Below are positions 32,926 through 41,952 of a stretch of DNA of 57,718 bases, piece after piece; the first letter of the stretch is position 1, and each line of letters begins with the position of its first letter. The notes beneath the pieces were generated by a model that searched no databases, was not told the origin of the DNA, and saw only the letters and a program-made list of their open reading frames with translations. The position numbers were made by a program, and so were the translations under genes. The DNA lies in assembly GCA_902593235.1 (NCBI GenBank), contig CACJHS010000005.1, positions 1 to 57,718 on the forward strand, given 5' to 3'. This DNA is from an uncultured Pelagibacteraceae bacterium (GTDB lineage: Bacteria; Pseudomonadota; Alphaproteobacteria; Pelagibacterales; Pelagibacteraceae).

Positions 32926-33639
32926 ATGAATTCATTAGACGCCAATATCAGAAACACCAAAACTAAAGGTGAATTAAATTCATTAAGAGTTAATGGTAAT
33001 GTGCCTGCTATAATTTATGGCGGAGAAGCTCAAAACGAGAAAATATCAATATCTAAAAAAATACTCAAGTCACTAATTGATAAAGAAAACTTTTTATCAA
33101 GCATCATAACTTTAAATGTTGATGGTAAACCTCAAAAAGTTCTACCAAGAGAAATAAAATATGACATTATTTCAGATGAACCAATACATGTAGACTTTCT
33201 AAGAATAGTTTCAGGCATAAAAGTTAGAATTGAAGTTCCAGTAAAATTTTTAAATCATGAAAAATCTCCTGGTTTGAAAAGAGGTGGGGTTTTAAACATT
33301 GTAAGAAGAAAAGTTGAGCTTAAATGTCCAAGCGAAAAAATTCCTGAAAATCTAATTATAGATCTTGATGGAGTTGATATTGGAGAGAGTTTTAAGATCT
33401 CTTCTATAAATCTTGACAGTGACGTTACTCCTACAATTCAAGGAAGAGATTTCGTAATTGCAACTCTAGCAGCTCCGACTGTTATGAAAGAACCTGAAAA
33501 ACCTGCAGAAGCTGAAGCGGCTGAGGGAGAAGGTGCTGAAGGAGCAGAAGCGGCAGCAGCTGAAGGTGGAGATAAGCCAGCAGCTGAAGGTGATAAAAAA
33601 GAAGGTGAAGACAAAAAACCTGCTGAAGAAAAAAAATAA
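32926..33639 (+). CDS. rplY: 50S ribosomal protein L25, Ctc-type
   Basis: Binds 5S rRNA in the large subunit. Of 237 residues, about 1-95 form the L25 domain (SLRVNGNVPAIIYGG, LPREIKYDIISDEPIHVDFL), about 96-185 the TL5/Ctc beta domain (RIEVPVKFLNHEKSPGLKRGG, LIIDLDGVDIGESF, IATLAAP), and the rest is a low-complexity Ala/Glu/Gly/Lys tail (PAEAEAAEGEGAEGAEAAAA) common in alphaproteobacterial L25. Followed by pth after 41 bases. Confidence 0.93.
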   Translation: MNSLDANIRNTKTKGELNSLRVNGNVPAIIYGGEAQNEKISISKKILKSLIDKENFLSSIITLNVDGKPQKVLPREIKYDIISDEPIHVDFLRIVSGIKVRIEVPVKFLNHEKSPGLKRGGVLNIVRRKVELKCPSEKIPENLIIDLDGVDIGESFKISSINLDSDVTPTIQGRDFVIATLAAPTVMKEPEKPAEAEAAEGEGAEGAEAAAAEGGDKPAAEGDKKEGEDKKPAEEKK

Positions 33640-33680
33640 GTTAATTAAAATTGAATTCTATCCTCCAATATTAATATTTT

Positions 33681-34241
33681 ATGCTACTACTTGTAGGATT
33701 AGGCAATCCAACCCCAGACAGTGAAAACAATAGACACAATATTGGTTTCAAGATTATAGATGCAATAAATAAAAAATTTGGACTTTCAAAACAAAAACCA
33801 AAATTCAAAGGACTTCTTACAACTGGTAATGTGGGAGAACAAAAAGTTTATGCAATTAAACCTTTAACATTTATGAATAATTCTGGAATTTGTATTAGAG
33901 AATTAATTGAATATTTCAAAATAGATGCTGAGGATGTTATCGTTTTTCATGACGATCTAGATGTAGAATTTGGAAAAATAAAAGCAAAATTTGGTGGCTC
34001 TGATGCAGGACATAACGGAATTGCATCAATAGACAAATTTATTGGTAAAGATTATTCAAGAGTACGAATAGGAATTGGTAAACCAAAAGATAAAATGGAA
34101 GTAAGTGATTTTGTTCTTCAAAATTTTGATGAGGATGAAATGCTTGGATTGGAAAAAATTACAAATAATATCACAGACTCTATATCAATACTTATAGACA
34201 AAAAATTAGATTTATTCTCTAGCACTGTAAATAATAAATAA
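33681..34241 (+). CDS. pth: Peptidyl-tRNA hydrolase Pth
   Basis: Frees tRNA from stalled peptidyl-tRNA; 186 residues. LLVGLGNPTPDSENNRHNIGF with the catalytic His, PLTFMNNSG, VIVFHDDLDVEFGKIKAKFGG and GHNGIASIDKFIG with RVRIGIGKP are all characteristic. Its stop and the ychF start overlap by one base (TAATG), giving translational coupling; rplY-pth-ychF is a conserved gene order. Confidence 0.97.
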   Translation: MLLLVGLGNPTPDSENNRHNIGFKIIDAINKKFGLSKQKPKFKGLLTTGNVGEQKVYAIKPLTFMNNSGICIRELIEYFKIDAEDVIVFHDDLDVEFGKIKAKFGGSDAGHNGIASIDKFIGKDYSRVRIGIGKPKDKMEVSDFVLQNFDEDEMLGLEKITNNITDSISILIDKKLDLFSSTVNNK

Positions 34242-35314
34242 TGAGTTTTAAATGTGGAATTGTTGGTTTGCCTAATGTGGGTAAATCTACACTCTTCAAC
34301 GCACTTACGAACTCAAGCAAAGCTCAAGCTGCAAATTTTCCATTTTGTACGATAGATCCTAATGTGGGAGTAGTCCCTGTTCCAGATAAAAGATTGAACA
34401 AATTATCAGAAGTTTCAAAATCAAAAAAAACAATAAATACAACTATTTCATTTGTAGATATAGCTGGTCTTGTGAAAGGTGCATCTAAAGGTGAAGGATT
34501 AGGCAATAAATTTCTGTCCCACATAAGAGAAGTTGATGCAGTTATTCATATGATTAGATGCTTTGACTCGGACGATATTCAAAATGTTAATCCGAACGTT
34601 GACCCAATAAGAGATCTTGAGATCATTGAAACTGAAATGATGTTGGCCGACCTAGAATCTATCCAAAAAAGACTTGAAAAAAATAATAAGAAAAATGTAG
34701 ACAAAGATCAGCTTAAAATTTTAGAGATTGCATTAGACTGTATTAATAATGATAAAGATATATCAACATTAAATTCTCAATTTGATACAAAACAACTTAA
34801 TCAAAGTGGTCTTTTATCAATAAAACCAAAGATTTTTGTTTGCAATGTAGATGAGCAAAGCGTACAGGATGGAAATCAATATACTAAAAACTTTATTGAA
34901 AAATTTGGAAAAGATAACACTCTGATTGTTTCTGCGGACATTGAAAACCAAATAAATGAATTAGCAGATGATGAAAAAAAAAATTATATGAATATGATTG
35001 GTTTAAAAGATACAGGTTTAAGCATGTTAATTCAAAAGGGCTATAAAATATTAGAACTTGATACGTATTTTACTTCTGGACCTGAAGAAACAAGGGCTTG
35101 GACTATACAAAAAAACTGCACTGCTCCTAAAGCTGCAGGTGAAATTCATACAGATTTTGAAAAAGGTTTCATTAGAGCTGAAACTATATCTTATGAAGAT
35201 TTCGTTGCTAATGATGGATGGGTAAATTCTAAAGCTAATGGAAAAATGAGATTAGAAGGTAAAGATTATATTGTGAAAGATGGAGACGTACTAAACTTCA
35301 GATTCAACACGTGA
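34241..35314 (+). CDS. ychF: Redox-regulated ATPase/GTPase YchF (Obg-like)
   Basis: TRAFAC-class P-loop protein of the Obg family that prefers ATP; 357 residues. G1 GIVGLPNVGKSTLFNALT, G3 FVDIAGLVKGASKGEGLGN, and altered G4 NVDE (explaining loss of guanine specificity), plus a coiled-coil insertion and a C-terminal TGS domain (DLDTYFTSGPEETRAWTIQK; GFIRAETISYEDFV). The last 24 bases overlap petC on the other strand. Confidence 0.96.
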   Translation: MSFKCGIVGLPNVGKSTLFNALTNSSKAQAANFPFCTIDPNVGVVPVPDKRLNKLSEVSKSKKTINTTISFVDIAGLVKGASKGEGLGNKFLSHIREVDAVIHMIRCFDSDDIQNVNPNVDPIRDLEIIETEMMLADLESIQKRLEKNNKKNVDKDQLKILEIALDCINNDKDISTLNSQFDTKQLNQSGLLSIKPKIFVCNVDEQSVQDGNQYTKNFIEKFGKDNTLIVSADIENQINELADDEKKNYMNMIGLKDTGLSMLIQKGYKILELDTYFTSGPEETRAWTIQKNCTAPKAAGEIHTDFEKGFIRAETISYEDFVANDGWVNSKANGKMRLEGKDYIVKDGDVLNFRFNT

Positions 35315-36070
35315 CCATATCTTTTTCATGCTGAAGTAAACAAGAATTGTCAAAATAATTAAGTATGTAATTGCTTTAAAGCCCATCTGATGTCGAGATT
35401 CTAGATGAGGTTCAGCAGACCACATTAAGAAAGTCGTTACATCTTTTGACATCTGTTCTACTGTTGCATTTGTTCCGTCACCATACTCTACTAATCCGTC
35501 TGATAATGGAGCAGCCATTCTAATTTTATTACCATACATATATTTATTGTAATAAACTCCATCATCTAAAGATACGTTGCTAGGAGCTTCTTCATATCCT
35601 TGTAATAAGGAATAGATATAGTCAACACCACCTCCTCTAGCTTTAACCAAAACAGACATGTCTGGAGGGTATGCACCACCATTTGCCGCTTGGGCAGCTT
35701 TTACATTGTCATATGGCATTACAAATTTATCAGATAATTTACCTGGCCTTGTAAACATTTCACCATCAGAATTTGGACCATCAGTTACTTCGAATGAAGC
35801 TGCTATAGCTTTAGCTTGAGCTTCAGAGAATTCTGGCCCTCCTGGCTCTGCTAAATTTCTATAACTTAAATACTTCATCGAATGACATGAGGCACATACT
35901 TCAGTATAAACTTGATAACCTCTTTGAAGAGAAGCTCTATCAAATTTTCCAAATAGACCCTTAAAACTCCAGTCAGTTTTTAGATATTCTACTTTTTCAG
36001 CAGCAAAAGAATATGAATTTGAAGTAATAATTAAGATTATTATAGAAAATAATTTGAATAAATTTTTCAC
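35291..36070 (-). CDS. petC: Cytochrome c1 of the bc1 complex
   Basis: Haem c subunit of ubiquinol-cytochrome c reductase; 259 residues. Signal peptide 1-23 (ends SFAA), haem-binding CASCH at 59-63, the Met ligand region KIRMAAPLSDGLVEY, and a C-terminal membrane anchor (AITYLIILTILVYFSM). Last gene of petABC, one base after petB. Overlaps convergent ychF by 24 bases. Confidence 0.96.
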   Translation of the reverse strand: MKNLFKLFSIIILIITSNSYSFAAEKVEYLKTDWSFKGLFGKFDRASLQRGYQVYTEVCASCHSMKYLSYRNLAEPGGPEFSEAQAKAIAASFEVTDGPNSDGEMFTRPGKLSDKFVMPYDNVKAAQAANGGAYPPDMSVLVKARGGGVDYIYSLLQGYEEAPSNVSLDDGVYYNKYMYGNKIRMAAPLSDGLVEYGDGTNATVEQMSKDVTTFLMWSAEPHLESRHQMGFKAITYLIILTILVYFSMKKIWSRVESEV

Positions 36071-36071
36071 C

Positions 36072-37334
36072 TTATTCTATTTTACTTTCTTTATTTCTGG
36101 CGGCAGCTAGATTGGGTGAACCACCTAGAACAGGTTCAGTAATACTTAGAGGCACTGGTAAAGTTTTTTCTTTAAAGCCTAAAACAGGAAGAATAACTAA
36201 AAAATGCAAAAAGTAATACGCTGTTGCAACTCGTGCTATCAACAAGTAAAGTCCCTCAGCTGGCATCGCACCCACATAACCAAGTATCAAAACATCAGCA
36301 ACCAGTATCCAATAAAATTGTTTATATAAAGGTCTAAATACTGCAGATCTTATTTTTGACGTATCTAACCAAGGTAAAACTGCTAAGATTAATATTGCAG
36401 ATAACATAGCCACAACACCTAGCAATTTATCAGGAACTGATCTTAATATTGCATAAAAAGGTAAGAGATACCATTCAGGAACAATGTGTGCGGGTGTTAC
36501 CATTGGGTTTGCCTCGATATAATTATCTGCGTGACCTAAAATATTTGGTGCGTAGAATACAAAGAAAGCAAACACAATCATGAACATTAATAAAGCAAAA
36601 CCATCTTTAATTACTATGTAAGGATGGAAAGGTACAGTATCTTTAGAAGGTTTTTTTATATCTATTCCAACTGGATTGTTGTTACCAGGAACATGTAAAG
36701 CCCATATATGTAAAATAACTAATCCTAAAATTAAAAATGGAATTAAATAATGCAAAGTAAAAAATCTAGTTAACGTAGGGTTGTCGACTGAATAACCTCC
36801 CCATAACCAAGTGACAATACCCTCTCCAACTAATGGAATAGCACTAAATAAATTTGTGATTACAGTTGCTCCCCAAAAGCTCATTTGTCCCCAAGGCAAT
36901 ACATAACCCATAAATGCAGCCGCCATCATTAGCAAATAAATAATTATTCCAATTATCCAAATTATTTCTCTTGGTGCTTTGTAAGAACCATAAAATAATG
37001 ACCTGAAGATATGAATGTAGACTGCTAAGAAAAACATAGATGCACCATTTGCATGAATGTATCTAATTAACCAACCATAGTTAACATCTCGCATGATGTG
37101 CTCAACACTTTCAAAAGCCATATCTGCATGAGCAATGTAATGCATTGCAAGAGTTAATCCGGTAACAATTTGAGTGATTAAGCAAAAAGTTAAAATTCCA
37201 CCAAATGTCCACCAATAATTTAAATTTTTAGGAGTTGGATAATCAGTTAAATGATTTGCAAGAGTTAATAGTGGCAATCGATCATTAAACCATTGTCCTA
37301 CCTTCGATTTTGGTCTGTAATCGTGGTCACTCAT
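36072..37334 (-). CDS. petB: Cytochrome b of the bc1 complex
   Basis: Membrane subunit holding haems bL and bH and the quinol sites; 420 residues with about eight membrane helices. Haem-ligand His pairs are in [11 protein letters not shown] and [13 protein letters not shown], the Qo motif is PEWY ([13 protein letters not shown]), and [19 protein letters not shown] is diagnostic. It lies between petA (6 bp) and petC (1 bp). Confidence 0.97.
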   Translation of the reverse strand: MSDHDYRPKSKVGQWFNDRLPLLTLANHLTDYPTPKNLNYWWTFGGILTFCLITQIVTGLTLAMHYIAHADMAFESVEHIMRDVNYGWLIRYIHANGASMFFLAVYIHIFRSLFYGSYKAPREIIWIIGIIIYLLMMAAAFMGYVLPWGQMSFWGATVITNLFSAIPLVGEGIVTWLWGGYSVDNPTLTRFFTLHYLIPFLILGLVILHIWALHVPGNNNPVGIDIKKPSKDTVPFHPYIVIKDGFALLMFMIVFAFFVFYAPNILGHADNYIEANPMVTPAHIVPEWYLLPFYAILRSVPDKLLGVVAMLSAILILAVLPWLDTSKIRSAVFRPLYKQFYWILVADVLILGYVGAMPAEGLYLLIARVATAYYFLHFLVILPVLGFKEKTLPVPLSITEPVLGGSPNLAAARNKESKIE

Positions 37335-37340
37335 TTTTCA

Positions 37341-37850
37341 TTATCCAATCTTAATTGTGTTTGCATCAACGAATTCATATTTAGGCACTTCCATATTCCA
37401 AGGTGCTGGTCCTTTTCTAATTCTTCCAGAAGTATCATAATGAGATCCATGACATGGGCAGAACCACCCATTATAATCACCCTTATCATTTAGAGGTACA
37501 CATCCAAGATGTGTACATACACCTAACATAACAAGCCACTCAGGGTTTTTTGCTCTATCTTCATCTTTTTCAGGATGAATTAAATCTTCCATCTTAACTT
37601 TTCTTGCCTCATCAATTTCTTCTTGAGTTCTTCTTCTTATAAATACTGGTTTACCTCTCCATAAAACAGTCAATGTATTTCCAGGTGTTAATGAACTTAC
37701 ATCAACCTCTGTACTAGCTAATGCTTTAACAGAAGCGTCTGGATTCATTTGATCTATCATTGGCCACACCACTGCAGCGGCACCAACAGCTCCTACCGCT
37801 GTGGTAGCTGTAAATAAAAAATCTCTTCTTTTTGTTTTTTTTTCAGACAC
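37341..37850 (-). CDS. petA: Rieske iron-sulfur protein of the bc1 complex
   Basis: The 169-residue 2Fe-2S subunit carries electrons from quinol to cytochrome c1. N-terminus [14 protein letters not shown] combines a twin-arginine motif with the single membrane helix. Cluster ligands are in CTHLGC (112-117) and CPCHGSH (131-137). First gene of petABC; divergent from trmL across 92 AT-rich bp that must hold both promoters, though I cannot pick one with confidence. Confidence 0.97.
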   Translation of the reverse strand: MSEKKTKRRDFLFTATTAVGAVGAAAVVWPMIDQMNPDASVKALASTEVDVSSLTPGNTLTVLWRGKPVFIRRRTQEEIDEARKVKMEDLIHPEKDEDRAKNPEWLVMLGVCTHLGCVPLNDKGDYNGWFCPCHGSHYDTSGRIRKGPAPWNMEVPKYEFVDANTIKIG

Positions 37851-37942
37851 TTTTAATAGCTTTTATTATTATCTCTTTTTGATTTAAAATAGTTAATATA
37901 CGAATTCATATAATATAAAATAATTATTTTACTACTGAAAGA

Positions 37943-38416
37943 ATGACACAGAATTCAACAATTTTAGTACCCAAAATAGCTTTGTATGAGCCTGATATAC
38001 CTCAGAATACTGCTGCAATCATAAGAACCTGTGCTTGTTTGGGTGCTAAATTAGAAATAATTGAACCATGTGGCTTTCTATTATCAGACAAACGTTTTAA
38101 AAGAGTGGTTATGGACTATATGGACTATAGTCAAATAGAGTTTTATCAAAGTTCTGAAAAATTTTTTGAGGCAAAGAAGAAAGAGAGAATCGTATTGATG
38201 ACAACTAAGGGTTCAATAAATTATACTAAATTTAAATTTAAGCCTGATGATACTATTTTGTTTGGAAGAGAAAGTGCTGGGGTACCCGAAAAAGTTCATA
38301 AAATTATTAAAAATCGTTTAAAAATACCAATGAATAATCAAGTAAGATCTCTTAATATTGCATCGTCTGTTGCCATTGTTTTGGCAGAAAGTTTGCGTCA
38401 AATAGAATTGATATAA
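37943..38416 (+). CDS. trmL: tRNA (cytidine/uridine-34-2'-O)-methyltransferase TrmL
   Basis: SPOUT-class methyltransferase that 2'-O-methylates the wobble base of tRNA-Leu; 157 residues, normal for this minimal SPOUT protein. Family motifs: ALYEPDIPQNTAAIIRTCA, the knot region ILFGRESAGVPEKV and IPMNNQVRSLNIASSVAIVL. hemF starts two bases downstream. Confidence 0.95.
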   Translation: MTQNSTILVPKIALYEPDIPQNTAAIIRTCACLGAKLEIIEPCGFLLSDKRFKRVVMDYMDYSQIEFYQSSEKFFEAKKKERIVLMTTKGSINYTKFKFKPDDTILFGRESAGVPEKVHKIIKNRLKIPMNNQVRSLNIASSVAIVLAESLRQIELI

Positions 38417-38417
38417 G

Positions 38418-39245
38418 ATGGATATTTCAATCAAAAAAGACTTAGCGAGTAATTGGTTTAAGCTATTACAAAACGCAATATGTGACGACATTTTAAAAAT
38501 TGAAAAAAACAAAGTAAATTTTCAATCAACTTCTTGGAATAGAAGCATTAAAAAAGATGAGGGTGGTGGTGAATATAGAATACTTAAAAATGGAAAAATT
38601 TTTGAAAAAGTAGGAGTGAATTTTTCAAAAGTTTATGGAAAATTTCCTAAGCAATTTCAAAAGAATATACCTGGTGCAAGTAAAGATCCTAGATTTTGGG
38701 CATCAGGAATATCAATAGTTATGCACATGCAAAATCCCCATATTCCTGCAATGCATTTAAATACCAGATTTATTTGTACAACAAAGAATTGGTTTGGTGG
38801 AGGTATGGATGTAACACCAGCAATAAAAGATGAAAAAGAGAAGAAAAACTTTCATAAAATATTAAAGGCAATGTGCGATAGACATAATAAAAATTATTAT
38901 AAAAAATATAAAAAGTGGTGTGATGAATATTTTTATCTACCTCACAGAAAAGAAGCCAGAGGTATAGGTGGAATATTTTTTGACTATAAAAATGATAATT
39001 TTGAAAATGACTTTAAATTTGTCAGAGATGTTGGTGTTACATTTCAAATGCTATTTAATGAAATAATTAAAAAAAAATTAAAAAGAAAATGGACTTTAAA
39101 AGATAAAGAGTTTCAGTATATTAAAAGAGGTCGATACGCAGAATTTAATTTGCTCTATGATAGAGGAACAAAATTTGGGCTACAAACTGGTGGTAATGTT
39201 GAAGGAATTTTGATGTCATTACCTCCAATTGCAAAATGGAAATAA
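38418..39245 (+). CDS. hemF: Oxygen-dependent coproporphyrinogen III oxidase HemF
   Basis: Oxidative decarboxylation of coproporphyrinogen III to protoporphyrinogen IX in haem synthesis, using O2. The 275 residues are slightly shorter than usual (about 300) through a short N-terminus. Motifs: [60 protein letters not shown] and C-terminal [19 protein letters not shown] and MSLPP. Consistent with an obligate aerobe; greA follows after 4 bases. Confidence 0.96.
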   Translation: MDISIKKDLASNWFKLLQNAICDDILKIEKNKVNFQSTSWNRSIKKDEGGGEYRILKNGKIFEKVGVNFSKVYGKFPKQFQKNIPGASKDPRFWASGISIVMHMQNPHIPAMHLNTRFICTTKNWFGGGMDVTPAIKDEKEKKNFHKILKAMCDRHNKNYYKKYKKWCDEYFYLPHRKEARGIGGIFFDYKNDNFENDFKFVRDVGVTFQMLFNEIIKKKLKRKWTLKDKEFQYIKRGRYAEFNLLYDRGTKFGLQTGGNVEGILMSLPPIAKWK

Positions 39246-39249
39246 AAAA

Positions 39250-39726
39250 ATGGATAAAGAGCCAATAACATTAAACGGATTAAATAAACTAAAAGAAGAA
39301 TTGGTTTTTTTAAAAGAAAAAAAAAGACCTGAGATAGTAGCTGCAATTGCTGAAGCGAGATCCCATGGAGACCTTAAAGAAAACGCTGAATATCATGCAG
39401 CTAAAGAAGAACAATCTCATAACGAGGGAAGAATTACAGAAATTAACGATATTATTGCAAGAGCAAATGTTATTGATGTTACAAAACTAAACAATGAAGG
39501 AAAAGTAATTTTTGGATCTACAGTTTATTTAGAAGATTTAGATACTGGTGAAAAGATTAATTATAAAATTGTTGGAAGAGATGAGGCGGATTTAAAACAA
39601 AAACTAATTTTCTTTCAATCGCCAATTGGCAAAGGTTTGATTGGAAAAAATAAAAGTGATTTAGTTGAAATAAATACACCCTCTGGTGTAAAAAATTTTG
39701 AAATTAAAGACGTTAAATATATTTAA
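39250..39726 (+). CDS. greA: Transcription elongation factor GreA
   Basis: Rescues backtracked RNA polymerase by stimulating transcript cleavage. Start at ATG 39250 (158 residues, [18 protein letters not shown]), the family N-terminus; an ATG at 39229 inside hemF would add seven residues. The N-terminal coiled coil includes the tip acidic pair region ([18 protein letters not shown]) and the FKBP-like C-terminal domain has [20 protein letters not shown]. Shares a TTAA stop overlap with the convergent cca gene. Confidence 0.96.
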   Translation: MDKEPITLNGLNKLKEELVFLKEKKRPEIVAAIAEARSHGDLKENAEYHAAKEEQSHNEGRITEINDIIARANVIDVTKLNNEGKVIFGSTVYLEDLDTGEKINYKIVGRDEADLKQKLIFFQSPIGKGLIGKNKSDLVEINTPSGVKNFEIKDVKYI

Positions 39727-40996
39727 CTTTTAACTATTTGTTGTACTTGCTTATCTGAAATTTGAAATCCGTTTTGAACCCAAATTTCTTCAATCCTTTT
39801 TAATTTATTACCTAAAGTTTTACCCTCAGGAATTTGAAATTTAGACATTAATAGATCAGCCCCTATTGGCAAAGTTGGAATTACTTTCTCTTTATAAGTA
39901 TCTAATAGTTTGATTAGTTTTTTCTCTACTTTGTTAGAGGTAAAAATTTTAAAATTAATTATATCTATTATAGCCTGTCGCCCATTAAAATAAAAAAATT
40001 TGTTCAAGTTTTTCTCTGTAAAGTTGTTTAAAGTTACTTTTTCTTTATAAAAAAGATCTATCAATTTTAATCTTTTCTTATCTTTGTTAGATATTTTAAA
40101 TTTATAAAGAAAATAATCTGTATTATCAGTACCATCAATCACTAAAAGCGCAATTAAGAATATAAAGTCAATTTTTAAAAAATTCTGTGCAGCATAAGAA
40201 TTTTGTATTTTAAAATTTTTAATATTCTTTAATTGAGGGAAAATTATTTCTACGAGTTCTAAACTTTCTTTGTCTTTAAAGAGTTTTAAAAATCCATTTG
40301 AGCTAGTTATTTTTTTTAGTTCATCAATTAATCTTTCAGATGATATATTTGAAATTCCATCAATATTTTTTTTTATATTTTTTATTATTTCTGGCTGGTG
40401 CTTATGATTTGAGTAATTTAAATAAAATCTTAAATACCTCAAAATACGTAAATAATCTTCTTGAATTCTTTTTTCTGCATTGCCAATAAAATTAATATAA
40501 CCTTCCTCCAAATCTTTTTTACCGTTAAATGGATCAAATAAATTACCATCGCCATCAGCATAAATTGAATTGATAGTAAAATCCCTTCTAGAGGCATCTT
40601 CCTTCCAATCTAAAGAGAATTCTACTTCAGCATGCCTTCCATCAGTTGAGACGTCTTTCCTTAAAGAAGTAATTTCATATTTATATTCGTCAATTATTGC
40701 GGTTATAGTTCCGTGTTCAATTCCTGTTTCATAATAACTTATTTGTTTGTTTTTAAGAGCCTCACAAACCTCAGGGGGAGTTAAATTTGTTGCTAGGTCA
40801 ATATCATCAACATTTTCTTTTTTTATCACTTTTCTTACACACCCACCCACATATCTGATTTCGCTTTTCTCTGAAAAATTATTAATTGCATCAAAAATTT
40901 TATTTGCTGGTGTTGTTAAAGTAATTTGTTTTAAATTTTGACTGATATAATCAAGATTTTTTGATCGGAAAAAAATTTATCTAAAAAATTTTTCAT
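39723..40996 (-). CDS. cca: CCA tRNA nucleotidyltransferase, with an apparent one-base frameshift near the N-terminus
   Basis: Adds or repairs the 3' CCA of tRNAs. Continuous from GTG at 40850 (375 residues), with nucleotidyltransferase motifs [36 protein letters not shown] and RFYLNY. The conserved residues before it (SEIRYV) and 40 more are encoded in the same frame with no standard start. ATG at 40996 opens [13 protein letters not shown], and adding one base in the A6 run near 40957-40962 or the T7 run near 40969-40975 joins it to [14 protein letters not shown], giving 424 residues. The ATG lies 3 nt after tRNA-Gln. Confidence 0.85.
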
Positions 40997-40999
40997 AAA

Positions 41000-41073
41000 T
41001 GGCTGGGGCGCTAGGATTCGAACCTAGGATGCAGGTACCAAAAACCCGTGCCTTACCGCTTGGCTACGCCCCA
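41000..41073 (-). tRNA. tRNA-Gln (TTG)
   Basis: A 74-nt cloverleaf: acceptor TGGGGCG/CGCCCCA with the U1-A72 pair typical of tRNA-Gln, D loop AAGCGGTAA, anticodon loop TTTTGGT (anticodon TTG), T loop TTCGAAT, discriminator G and encoded CCA. It sits between ispE (33 nt upstream) and cca (3 nt downstream), all on the minus strand. Transcription as one unit with cca is likely. Confidence 0.97.
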
Positions 41074-41106
41074 ATACTAGCTTCCTATAACATAAAAATA
41101 TAAAAT

Positions 41107-41952
41107 TCATATAGTTTTTGCTGTAACACACCAATAATTTTTATATTTTCTTTTAAATTTAGCTTTTGCCAATTTACAACTCTTTAATGAATTATAATAG
41201 GCAACAATTGTTGATCCTGAACCAGTCATTCTTACAAATAAAGGATTATTTATACTTTCTAAGAACAACTTTATTTTTTTAAGTTTTGGGTATTTTTTGA
41301 GTGCTATTGTTTCAAGGGCATTTTGTTGATCAATCAAATATTTTAATCCAAACATGTTTTTTTTAGGTTTGTTATATTTTGATTTTGTATACTTTCGAAC
41401 AGCTGAGTATATTTTTTTAGTTGAGCACCCAAAATCAGGCTTTACTAAAGTAGAGTAATATTTTGGAGTATTATAAATCTTTTTTATTCTACCACTTGAT
41501 GACAACACACAGCTGGATGAAATGGTTCCCAGAATAACATCAGAACCAACCCAGTCACAGATACTTCGAGTTTTATGATGATTAGGATTAATAATTTTTT
41601 TTTTAACCAGATAATTAAACACACTAGCTGCATTCATCGATCCCCCACCCAACCCAGCTTCTTGAGGGATTAATTTTTTAATTTTAACTTTGAATTTTTT
41701 ATTTTTTAATAAATTTTCTTTATCTAGTATCTGAAATAATCTTTGAACAGTATTTTTTTTTCCAATATTTTTAGAAAACTTTCCATAAAAAGAAATGTGG
41801 TGTTTTTTTCCATTATGTTGATTTATCGAAATAACATCATGTAAATCTATGAAACCAATTATACTTTCAATTTTATGTAAAACCTTTTTTTTTCCAGTGA
41901 TATTTAGTGCTAAATTTAACTTTGCATTAGATTTAATTTTATTAATTTTCAT
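41107..41952 (-). CDS. ispE: 4-diphosphocytidyl-2-C-methyl-D-erythritol kinase IspE
   Basis: GHMP kinase of the non-mevalonate isoprenoid route, supplying precursors for quinones and, here, carotenoids. 281 residues: SNAKLNLALNITGKK at the N-terminus, the ATP-binding PQEAGLGGGSMNAASVFNYL, the DVILGTISSSC region and the C-terminal MTGSGSTIVAYY. Lys/Asn-rich and divergent but with all three GHMP motifs. The TPR gene is immediately upstream with no spacing. Confidence 0.93.
   Translation of the reverse strand: MKINKIKSNAKLNLALNITGKKKVLHKIESIIGFIDLHDVISINQHNGKKHHISFYGKFSKNIGKKNTVQRLFQILDKENLLKNKKFKVKIKKLIPQEAGLGGGSMNAASVFNYLVKKKIINPNHHKTRSICDWVGSDVILGTISSSCVLSSSGRIKKIYNTPKYYSTLVKPDFGCSTKKIYSAVRKYTKSKYNKPKKNMFGLKYLIDQQNALETIALKKYPKLKKIKLFLESINNPLFVRMTGSGSTIVAYYNSLKSCKLAKAKFKRKYKNYWCVTAKTI

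Noticed and set aside
33533..33724. Plus-strand open frame across the rplY tail
   Set aside because: A shifted-frame reading of the Ala/Glu/Lys low-complexity tail of L25.
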